Source: an uncultured Alphaproteobacteria bacterium (lineage in GTDB: Bacteria; Pseudomonadota; Alphaproteobacteria; Rickettsiales; Midichloriaceae). From it: DNA of 5,277 nucleotides. The stretch spans positions 1-5,277 of the forward strand of contig CAIOSF010000149.1 of assembly GCA_903860855.1 (NCBI GenBank), read 5' to 3'. A program made the position numbers and the translations under genes. Shown one piece after another: positions 1 to 5,242 of the stretch; position 1 is the stretch's first letter; each line of letters begins with the position of its first letter. The notes beneath the pieces were generated by a model. That model worked only from the letters and a program-made list of their open reading frames with translations, had not been told where the DNA came from and did not search any database.

Positions 1-105
1 GATCAAAGATTTGGTACCGAAAGCTCAGATCAGTTTGTAAAAACGATGGCAAGCAACGCATCACCTACTTTTCAATTTGACAACTTATCGTTATTGTGTG
101 AATAA
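1..105 (+). CDS. 3' end of an unidentified protein-coding gene (partial)
   Basis: Reading from base 1 gives 34 uninterrupted codons followed by TAA at 103-105. The peptide is mixed polar and aromatic and ends in DNLSLLCE, which looks like an ordinary soluble C-terminus. I do not recognise the family and 34 residues carry no motif I can name. It would be the upstream neighbour of trcR on the same strand, 49 bases before its start, so the two could be co-transcribed, although a promoter-like sequence lies inside this reading frame. The open frame is short enough to arise by chance; its amino-acid composition and its orientation with trcR are the only support. Confidence 0.45.
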   Translation, partial: DQRFGTESSDQFVKTMASNASPTFQFDNLSLLCE

Positions 106-106
106 T
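77..106 (+). promoter_or_regulatory. Candidate sigma70-type promoter for trcR
   Basis: A perfect -35 hexamer TTGACA (77-82) is followed after 18 bases by AATAAT (101-106), five of six matches to the -10 consensus. Transcription would start near 113, leaving a leader of about 40 bases before the trcR ATG at 155. It overlaps the end of the preceding partial gene. If used, it rules out the TTG at 77 as a start codon for trcR. No experimental support is possible from sequence alone. Confidence 0.4.
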
Positions 107-154
107 CTGCACCAAAGATACCAATCGAAACGGTTATTACAAGGTTTATTACAA

Positions 155-712
155 ATGGTCGCACCTTTGATGCAAAAAGCCACAGCTGTCTGGCTCGTGC
201 AGAATACTTCTCTAACTTTTGAGCAAATAGCTGAATTCTGCCATCTCCATCTTTTGGAAATTAAAGGCATAGCAGATGGTGATGTGGCGAAAAGCATAGT
301 AGGGGCTGATCCGATTCAGATAGGGCAGTTATCGAAAGAAGAAATAGCTCGTTGTGAAAGGGATCCAAAGGGTAAACTGCGCATATCCGAATCGGCCTTA
401 CGAATGATCATGACTGAGGCTGCTAAGCATAAAAAGCAAAGCAAATATACGCCCGTTGCCAGTAGGCAAGATAAACCAGATGCCGTTGCGTGGCTGCTAA
501 AGCATTGCCCTGAAATGAATGATACGCAAATAGCAAAACTAATAGGAAGCACGAAATCTACTGTTCTTGCAATAAGAAATAAAACCCATTGGAACACAGC
601 AAATATAAGACCTAAAGATCCTGCATTGTTAGGGTTATGCTCACAAACCGATCTAAATCAATTCTATGGGGTCGTTAAGCAGTATAAACACGAAGAAGAC
701 GAGCAAAAATAA
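155..712 (+). CDS. trcR: DUF1013 family protein, transcriptional cell cycle regulator TrcR
   Basis: A 185-residue protein of the DUF1013 family, a soluble DNA-binding family of Alphaproteobacteria; the Caulobacter member, TrcR, is described as working with RNA polymerase on cell-cycle genes. Visible here are the family's N-terminal block (KATAVWLVQNTSLTFEQIAEF, residues 8-28, then GIADGDV at 38-44), a variable linker (about 70-97), and the conserved C-terminal block YTPVASRQDKPDAVAWLLKH (98-117) leading into a helix-turn-helix-like segment (DTQIAKLIGSTKSTVLAIRN, 123-142), THWN (144-147) and LLGLCSQTDL (158-167). The open frame extends upstream to a TTG at 77, but the family normally begins a few residues before the KATAVW block and the upstream residues look unrelated, so the ATG at 155 is preferred; a modest AAGG lies 11 bases before it. 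A Leu replaces the usual Pro in the HLHLLE segment. Length is close to that of relatives. The family call is confident; the exact target genes in this organism are inferred. Confidence 0.9.
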   Translation: MVAPLMQKATAVWLVQNTSLTFEQIAEFCHLHLLEIKGIADGDVAKSIVGADPIQIGQLSKEEIARCERDPKGKLRISESALRMIMTEAAKHKKQSKYTPVASRQDKPDAVAWLLKHCPEMNDTQIAKLIGSTKSTVLAIRNKTHWNTANIRPKDPALLGLCSQTDLNQFYGVVKQYKHEEDEQK

Positions 713-968
713 TATCGTTATATCTATGAGCTATAGTGCAGGATTGTGGTGTTGGTCACATTTTGCAATCTAAGGTTCGGCAAAACTCAAATAATATATA
801 TTTATAGTTGATTAATAGTCTGTATCGCTTCATTTATATACAGGCACACATCACTATGTTTAAATATAATCGGTGGGTATGGCGTAGCGTATAGTAATGT
901 AAGTTATTGTCGATACTAGGAAAGACGATCTAAAGCCTATTATAAACAGGCTGTGAGAATCCCAAGGG
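713..968. other. Gene-poor A+T-rich spacer after trcR
   Basis: No convincing gene in this stretch. All plus frames are broken by frequent stops, the longest ATG-started piece being a 12-codon frame at 856-894. One 60-base line (781-840) is only about 20% G+C. A weak interrupted hairpin (GATTG 742-746 with CAATC 766-770, TGTG 745-748 with CACA 757-760) follows trcR but has no clean T-run. A five-pair hairpin (AGCCT/AGGCT, 934-952) sits near the right edge. I cannot assign a function to it. Confidence 0.6.
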
Positions 969-1030
969 ATGAGCGCGGATACACCCAAACCCGCGAAGCG
1001 TTGTCGCAGGAGGGGTGATGACGTACCCGA
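950..1030. repeat. G+C-rich hairpin-rich island, possible degenerate palindromic repeat element
   Basis: About 60% G+C over 80 bases, against about 20% in part of the preceding spacer. It contains several self-complementary segments: TCCC/GGGA around 960-969, CGCGG (975-979) with CCGCG (991-995), GCGA with TCGC (993-1007), and CACCC (982-986) with GGGTG (1013-1017). Open frames run through it in more than one register, including a minus-strand 57-codon frame at 860-1033. These are traits of small palindromic intergenic elements or of a structured RNA. No second copy is present in the window, so the repeat label is an inference. Part of it overlaps the frameshifted gene at 969-1185 and it may instead simply be coding DNA. 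Confidence 0.25.
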
Positions 1031-1185
1031 CATTAAATCGACTTACTATAATTCTATAGAATTACTTGATTCTGTATAGTGCAGATATCGAAAGATACGC
1101 AAGCGATATAGCGTTGGACGATGTTATTAATTTAGACTACAATGCGGTGCACAAGCTATCAAGCCCAAATAAGAGGCCGCTATGA
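969..1185 (+). pseudogene. Small unknown gene split by a frameshift
   Basis: Two coding-like pieces lie in different frames. The first, ATG 969 to TAG 1077-1079, gives 36 residues with a basic N-terminal part (KPAKRCRRRGDD) and ends SIELLDSV. The second is open from 1060 to TGA 1183-1185 and reads SADIERYASDIALDDV, then INLDYNAVHKLSSPNKRPL. Joining them with one +1 step between about 1060 and 1079 gives a continuous protein of roughly 71 residues. The switch region holds a near-duplicate (ATTCTATAG at 1051-1059, ATTCTGTATAG at 1070-1080), a plausible footprint of a small insertion. The TGA overlaps the ATG of the next gene (ATGA, 1182-1185), the spacing of translationally coupled genes, which argues the second piece was once translated. 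The ATG at 969 lacks a properly spaced ribosome site. Family unknown. Alternatives are a sequencing indel, programmed frameshifting, or chance reading frames. Confidence 0.4.
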
Positions 1186-1448
1186 CAATACAAAGTATAA
1201 TTGATGAGAAGAAGTACACTTTTCAATTGATAAAGGGTTATACAAAGAAGATGCGCCCGTTCTATGCATTCATGATATTTAACCTCGCCCGCTTCAAGCA
1301 ACTGAAAAGAGAATCCGATGGATGGGTTGACCTGCGCAATGAGGGTATCTTAGTGTTAGGTGGCAAGGGCCACGATGTTCCTGATGATATTAAAAACAAG
1401 GCCATGGAGATATTTCAAACTGATTATCTGAAGGGTGGGGCCGCTTAG
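1182..1448 (+). CDS. Hypothetical protein, 88 aa, family not recognised
   Basis: An 88-residue reading frame opened by ATG with a good ribosome site (AGAGG at 1172-1176, five bases before the start). The protein is lysine- and aromatic-rich: a basic N-terminal half (YTFQLIKGYTKKMRPFYAF, residues 11-29), a second basic stretch (ARFKQLKRES), then WVDLRNEGILVLGGKGHDVP (48-67) and a charged helix-like tail (DDIKNKAMEIFQ). There is no signal peptide and no clear membrane span; the FYAFMIFNLARF segment is hydrophobic but short and flanked by charges. The start overlaps the stop of the frameshifted gene before it by ATGA, suggesting a two-gene unit. No function is assigned. The start, ribosome site and natural-looking composition make a real gene more likely than not. 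Confidence 0.6.
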   Translation: MTIQSIIDEKKYTFQLIKGYTKKMRPFYAFMIFNLARFKQLKRESDGWVDLRNEGILVLGGKGHDVPDDIKNKAMEIFQTDYLKGGAA

Positions 1449-1688
1449 CCATGCATATGGCTCGGATCCATTATACCAGTTCCCGCTTCCAGCTACTGCT
1501 GCTTTAACTTCACCTGCAGCTAGTTCCATTGCATGTGGCTCATCGCTCTCACATGGTCAAACCTACTTTGCTAGCGCTTTTTTGTTAAGTTACATTTCCG
1601 ACTTGCAATTGCTCTGTGCAGCCCCCATCACCCAATCAATTTCACCCATTTTTAGTGGATGGCATTCGGTTCACAATCGGATTTGGTA
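1449..1688. other. Spacer downstream of fabF, possible minus-strand gene debris
   Basis: No intact gene. On the minus strand one register reads EIDWVMGAAQSNCKSEM, then three stops close together, then DEPHAMELAAGEVKAAVAGS and NWYNGSEPYAWLSG without change of frame. The composition (Ala, Gly, Glu, Trp) looks more protein-like than random, which suggests a decayed gene following fabF. A plus-strand frame (GTG 1435 to 1782) also crosses the spacer but runs antisense into fabF and is Ser/Ala/Pro-rich, so I do not call it. No rho-independent terminator with a T-run is visible after the fabF stop. Confidence 0.3.
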
Positions 1689-2984
1689 TCACACCTTAGC
1701 AAATATCAGAGAAGCATTAGTTCCCCCGAACCCGAAAGAATTTGACATCACAATTTTAAGATCTTTTTCTATGGCCTTATGAGCTACCAAATCAATGCCC
1801 ACGCAGTTCTCATCCACCTCATCTAGGTTGAGCGTCGGAGGTACAACACCATCCGCCATAGCAAGAAGGCAGAAAATAGCTTCGACACTGCCTGCGGCTC
1901 CCAAGAGATGACCTATCGCCGACTTTGTTGACGACATGTGGACCTTAGTGTGATCATATCCCTCAAAAATACGCATTACAGCACCAAATTCTATCAAATC
2001 TCCAGGAGGGGTAGAGGTACCGTGAGCGTTAATATAGTCAATCTGATCTGGAGTAATGCCAGCTTTTCGTAAGGCTTGCTTCATCGCCCTATAGCCTCCA
2101 TTCCCAGTAGGTTCAGGTGAGGTGATATGATAGGCATCGCCCGTCAGACCATATCCAATCAACTCTCCATATATTTTGGCGCCACGCTTAGTAGCTCTCT
2201 CTAGTGATTCAATCACCACTATGCCAGCACCTTCCCCCATAACAAATCCATCTCTTCCTTTGTCCCATGGGCGTGATGATCTAGTCGGATCGTCATTGTA
2301 TTTGGTTGATAAAGCTCTGGCGGAAGCAAACCCAGCAATGCCCAGGCGGCATATTGCCGCTTCCGATGCTCCGCATACCATGGCATCAGCTTCACCACAT
2401 GCAATCAACCTAGCCGATTCACCTATGGCATGAGCACCGCTGGCACATGCTGTGACCACTGAATAATTTGGTCCCCTAAAGCCATATTTGATCGATATAT
2501 GCCCAGGCACTAGATTAATCAGACTCGCTGGAATGAAGAAAGGGCTAATGCGACGAGGTCCTTTTTCCAATAATATGCCAGCGTTATTTTCAATACACAA
2601 AAGGCCCCCTATGCCGGAACCAACAAGCACACCTATCCTTTCTTGTTCTTCTTCGTTTTCAGCTACCAAGTCTGCGTCCTTCACAGCCTCATCTGCCGCT
2701 ATCAGCGCTAACTGAATAAAGCGATCCGTAGTACGAACAGCCTTACTGTCGAGAAAATCCTCAACATCAAGACCTATGTCAAATCCCTCTGCCTTGGCCG
2801 GAATGTATCCAGCAACTCTTGATGCTAGATCATCTGATTGAAACAGGGAGGGGGGAATCGCCCTGATTCCGCTTTTACCGGAGATTATACCATCCCAAGT
2901 TGGCTTTACCCCAACACCCAGGGAGGTTACCATACCCACACCAGTTACTACGATTCTGGTATCTTTACTTGTGCTTATATTCAT
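1689..2984 (-). CDS. fabF: 3-oxoacyl-[acyl-carrier-protein] synthase II (KAS II)
   Basis: FabF condenses malonyl-ACP with acyl-ACP in the elongation step of cytoplasmic type II fatty-acid synthesis. The 431-residue protein shows the full thiolase-fold signature: VVTGVGMVTSLG at residues 12-23, the nucleophile Cys180 in VTACASGAHAIG, the first catalytic His321 in NAHGTSTPPGD, Lys354 and the second His359 in STKSAIGHLLGAAG, and the C-terminal SNSFGFGGTNASL (414-426). The Cys-His-His triad is complete, so the enzyme should be active. The frame stays open 26 codons further upstream to 3062, but the family begins just before RIVVTGVG and that extension runs into the repeat at 3038, so MNIST at 2984 is chosen; no Shine-Dalgarno is visible before it. 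It is about 10-20 residues longer than typical FabF. Neither acpP nor mltG, its common alphaproteobacterial neighbours, is beside it: a beta-lactamase lies upstream on the same strand. Confidence 0.95.
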   Translation of the reverse strand: MNISTSKDTRIVVTGVGMVTSLGVGVKPTWDGIISGKSGIRAIPPSLFQSDDLASRVAGYIPAKAEGFDIGLDVEDFLDSKAVRTTDRFIQLALIAADEAVKDADLVAENEEEQERIGVLVGSGIGGLLCIENNAGILLEKGPRRISPFFIPASLINLVPGHISIKYGFRGPNYSVVTACASGAHAIGESARLIACGEADAMVCGASEAAICRLGIAGFASARALSTKYNDDPTRSSRPWDKGRDGFVMGEGAGIVVIESLERATKRGAKIYGELIGYGLTGDAYHITSPEPTGNGGYRAMKQALRKAGITPDQIDYINAHGTSTPPGDLIEFGAVMRIFEGYDHTKVHMSSTKSAIGHLLGAAGSVEAIFCLLAMADGVVPPTLNLDEVDENCVGIDLVAHKAIEKDLKIVMSNSFGFGGTNASLIFAKV

Positions 2985-3037
2985 ACTGTTAATGGTCAAC
3001 GAACGAATTCGCATTTGCGTTTTGAATATGCATAATC

Positions 3038-3101
3038 TGCAATAGCTTGACGATAATTGCAAGTCTAGCGATGAGCTGATCGCCGATTAGGCAGTAATAA
3101 A
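3038..3101. repeat. Direct repeat copy 1 (64 bases), left of the beta-lactamase
   Basis: Matches 4065-4128 at 62 of 64 positions in the same orientation; the differences are T3077/C4104 and A3096/G4123. Weaker similarity continues to about 3120. The unit can form two short hairpins, GCAAT/ATTGC (3039-3060, loop 12) and GCGAT/ATCGC (3068-3083, loop 6), the latter competing with GCC/GGC (3082-3092). It lies 53 bases upstream of the fabF start and about 50 bases downstream of the beta-lactamase stop. A poor promoter-like pair on the minus strand (TTGCAA 3062-3057, GATTAT 3037-3032) spans its edge. Confidence 0.9.
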
Positions 3102-3152
3102 CTAAAAATTATCTATATATGATAAAAAAATAACTTGAGTATATTTATGTAA

Positions 3153-3950
3153 TCATTTTTCTAGCTCATTAATTAAATACCATAATTTAATCAGAGTCTC
3201 ATTTCTTACTCTAAATGATGCAAAAGTGTCATGTTCCTTATCATCTATAATATGACTTGCAAATGTAATTTGCCTCCCTTCTTTTTCTATCCACCCAACA
3301 AACCAACCATGTTGAAGATCTGTTTTTTGCTCATTACCGTCTAGCTTACTACCGTTTCCCGTTTTACCATAAAGCCTCCAACCACCTGCCAACTCTTGTA
3401 TAAACATGATGCTTTTTGTCATCTCATAGGATCTTTTACTAACGAGCAGCTTATTATCAATAAATTTTTGCAAAAATTCCGTTTGCTCTTCAAGTGAAAT
3501 CTTAAGAGAACTTGATATCCAGGCATTGGTTAATCCATTGTTTTTGCCTTTATCTCCAGAAACATCTTGGTTTCCATAAGCAAATTTTATAATGTAATCT
3601 CTAAATTTCTCAATTCCAAGCTTGCCTGTTAATACTCTCGAATACCAAAGGCAACTATCTCTCATCCATGTTCTTAGAGTATGAGGCCCCTTACAAACAT
3701 TAATGAAAATATCATATCCTTCTTTGCATGAAAACGAAGGATGGTTCTCATCCTCTAAAATTCCTTCATCATATCCCATCAAAGCTAATGCAATTTTAAA
3801 AGTTGATTGAGGAGCATAGCGTGTGCTGCAATCTCCTTCTTGCTTAAGAACTTTGCTGTTTTCCTTGATTAAAAAACAATTATCTTGAGCAAATGTGTCA
3901 TTTGCGCTCCATAACAATATTAGAATCCAGAATAATATATATTTATTCAT
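3153..3950 (-). CDS. Class D (OXA-type) serine beta-lactamase
   Basis: A 265-residue precursor of normal class D length. Residues 1-21 look like a Sec signal peptide (MNKY, hydrophobic ILFWILILLW, cleavage after TFA), so the mature enzyme is periplasmic, where it hydrolyses beta-lactams. Class D motifs are present in order: STFK (Ser49 nucleophile, Lys52 expected to be carboxylated), SCL at 99-101 in the second-motif position, YGN at 125-127, WISSSLKIS (Trp144, omega-loop side) and KTG at 196-198. The segments STFKIALALMGYDEGIL and GNQDVSGDKGKNNGLT resemble the OXA-12/OXA-29-like branch as I recall it. Oddities: the second motif is usually S-x-V and here is S-C-L; Cys25, 41, 75 and 86 could form disulfides. 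The gene is A+T-rich (one sampled line about 28% G+C, against 50% in a sampled fabF line) and sits between two copies of a 64-base repeat, which suggests lateral acquisition. A modest AAGG lies 11 bases before the ATG. Spectrum and expression cannot be judged. Confidence 0.93.
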   Translation of the reverse strand: MNKYILFWILILLWSANDTFAQDNCFLIKENSKVLKQEGDCSTRYAPQSTFKIALALMGYDEGILEDENHPSFSCKEGYDIFINVCKGPHTLRTWMRDSCLWYSRVLTGKLGIEKFRDYIIKFAYGNQDVSGDKGKNNGLTNAWISSSLKISLEEQTEFLQKFIDNKLLVSKRSYEMTKSIMFIQELAGGWRLYGKTGNGSKLDGNEQKTDLQHGWFVGWIEKEGRQITFASHIIDDKEHDTFASFRVRNETLIKLWYLINELEK

Positions 3951-3980
3951 AAGCTGGGTTACCTTATTTATTATTTTGAT

Positions 3981-4011
3981 ATTATGCCAGGATATAATGC
4001 TATGATCACAA
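3981..4011 (-). promoter_or_regulatory. Candidate promoter for the beta-lactamase gene
   Basis: On the minus strand, TGG followed by CATAAT (TGG 3989-3987, CATAAT 3986-3981) forms an extended -10 element with five of six consensus matches, about 30 bases upstream of the start codon. A possible -35, TTGTGA (4011-4006), is 19 bases away, slightly long. It lies between the beta-lactamase start and the right repeat copy, so expression would not require the repeat. Confidence 0.35.
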
Positions 4012-4064
4012 GAAATAGGGGATGCTACGCTAGTAAAAGCTTCTGGTTACCATCCCATCAGGAG

Positions 4065-4128
4065 TGCAATAGCTTGACGATAATTGCAAGTCTAGCGATG
4101 AGCCGATCGCCGATTAGGCAGTGATAAA
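4065..4128. repeat. Direct repeat copy 2 (64 bases), right of the beta-lactamase
   Basis: Second copy of the unit at 3038-3101, same orientation, offset 1027 bases, 62/64 identical, with fading A+T-rich similarity to about 4147. Identity begins abruptly at the TGCAAT edge: the bases before it are unrelated in the two copies. It lies in the divergent region between the beta-lactamase (minus) and the transporter (plus), about 115 bases from each start. Both hairpins of copy 1 are preserved; one of the two differences falls in a hairpin loop. Confidence 0.9.
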
Positions 4129-4246
4129 ATAGATATTGATTATATATCGATTTTATTATGAAATGGTAAACAGTCAATTGCTACTAATGTTTTAATTTTT
4201 AAGCTTTTGGTGGCAATCATCCCCCCCAAACATTGAGCCCCCAACC

Positions 4247-5242
4247 ATGTCTTACAATACTAACAACATTACCAGACAGCAGAAGGAATCCATTTTCTTA
4301 CTATCTATCGGAACATCCTTAGAATATTTCGACTTAATGTTATACGTACATATGACAGTTCTATTAAACGAGCTATTTTTCCCTCCGAGTGACCCATTAA
4401 CAACTCAATTAATAACTGCCTTAGCTTTTTGCTCAACTTATGTATTTAGACCAATTGGTGGATTTGTTATAGGTCGTATTGGTGATAAGATTGGCAGAAA
4501 AAAAACAATAATCATCACTACAAGTATAATGGCTGCTTGTTGTATCACTATGGCAAACGTACCAACATATGCAGAAATAGGTATAACTGCAAGTGCTATT
4601 ATTATAACATGTCGGGTCTTGCAGGGATTTTCATCTATGGGTGAATTAGTTGGTGCCAAACTTTATCTAGCTGAAACGCTAAAAAAACCGTACAGATACA
4701 TGTATGGAGGCATTGTTGGTGCTCAATCTGAGTTGGGGGGGTTTTGTGCCTTGATAGTAGCCTCTTTCACTATCTCTTCCTCCTTCAACTGGCGAATAGC
4801 TTTTTGGATTGGTGCTGTTATTGCCTTAGTTGGCCTTGTTGCCAGAACCAGACTAAGAGAAACTCCTGATTACGTGGATTTTAGGCGTAGGCTAAAAATT
4901 AAAACTGCTATATTTGACAAGCTAGAATTACTTAAGAATTTTTCTCTTAATTATAAGGAAAAAATAAATAAAAAAGCTGTTTTTGCTTATTTATTAGTAC
5001 GCTTTATTGGCCCAACTTGTCTTTTTATTACATATGTAACTACAGGAAGCTTCATGAAAGAACGCTTTGGTTTTAGCTCAGAAGATGTAATTCATCAAAA
5101 TGCTAAAGTTAGTATGTTAACAGTTATTGGCATATTAATAACTGCATTTTTTAGTAAAAAACACCATCCTATAAAAATAGCGAAGATATACATAACGATA
5201 TTTAGCGTTTATTTGTTGTTTATACCTTATTGGTTTGATTAG
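4247..5242 (+). CDS. MFS transporter, MHS/ProP-like (3' end missing)
   Basis: An inner-membrane major facilitator superfamily transporter, probably a proton-coupled importer of a small metabolite, osmolyte or organic acid; the substrate cannot be read from sequence. Residues 22-33 (GTSLEYFDLMLY) match the first-helix signature of the metabolite:H+ symporter branch that includes ProP. Motif A is GRIGDKIGRKK (76-86) between helices 2 and 3, followed by RVLQGFSSMGE (123-133) in helix 4 and NWRIAFWIGA (181-190) in helix 6. A charged loop (about 200-243) precedes helix 7. About nine spans are visible (near 15-40, 55-78, 87-105, 108-130, 153-175, 182-200, 245-265, 287-303 and 310-328). Relatives have twelve and about 400-440 residues, so the last spans are missing. 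The apparent TAG stop (5240-5242) takes two bases from sequencing adapter and is not genuine. The ATG has no Shine-Dalgarno; a C7 tract lies 20 bases upstream and a G7 tract (4735-4741) is inside the gene. Confidence 0.88.
   Translation: MSYNTNNITRQQKESIFLLSIGTSLEYFDLMLYVHMTVLLNELFFPPSDPLTTQLITALAFCSTYVFRPIGGFVIGRIGDKIGRKKTIIITTSIMAACCITMANVPTYAEIGITASAIIITCRVLQGFSSMGELVGAKLYLAETLKKPYRYMYGGIVGAQSELGGFCALIVASFTISSSFNWRIAFWIGAVIALVGLVARTRLRETPDYVDFRRRLKIKTAIFDKLELLKNFSLNYKEKINKKAVFAYLLVRFIGPTCLFITYVTTGSFMKERFGFSSEDVIHQNAKVSMLTVIGILITAFFSKKHHPIKIAKIYITIFSVYLLFIPYWFD

Noticed and set aside
77..154. N-terminal extension of trcR from a TTG at 77
   Set aside because: The 26 extra residues do not resemble the DUF1013 family start, the TTG coincides with a -35 box, and the ATG at 155 fits the family.
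742..770. Rho-independent terminator after trcR
   Set aside because: The stem is short and interrupted and no proper T-run follows.
860..1033. Minus-strand 57-codon frame as a real gene
   Set aside because: It overlaps the hairpin island and better plus-strand frames, and its composition looks like repeat read-through.
1047..1062. Promoter at the perfect TATAAT (1047-1052) and the palindrome ATTCTATAGAAT (1051-1062)
   Set aside because: No acceptable -35 hexamer lies 16-18 bases upstream, and an A+T-rich region yields such words by chance.
713..1181. tmRNA, SRP RNA or a known riboswitch in the intergenic region
   Set aside because: I looked for tRNA-like ends, the SRP core and familiar riboswitch cores and could not match any.
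1435..1782. Plus-strand 115-codon frame between the 88-aa gene and fabF
   Set aside because: It starts with GTG inside the end of the 88-aa gene, runs antisense into fabF, has Ser/Ala/Pro-rich composition and no recognisable domain.
2985..3062. N-terminal extension of fabF to 3062
   Set aside because: The extra 26 codons run into the 64-base repeat and the family begins just before RIVVTGVG, so the start at 2984 is better.
3123..3152. Terminator after the beta-lactamase
   Set aside because: A T7 run is present on the minus strand (3130-3124), but no convincing G+C-containing stem precedes it.
3038..4128. CRISPR array or insertion sequence
   Set aside because: Only two copies separated by a full gene, with no transposase and no inverted terminal repeats.
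4438..4659. Minus-strand 73-codon frame inside the transporter
   Set aside because: It is the antisense shadow of hydrophobic helices of a clear MFS gene.
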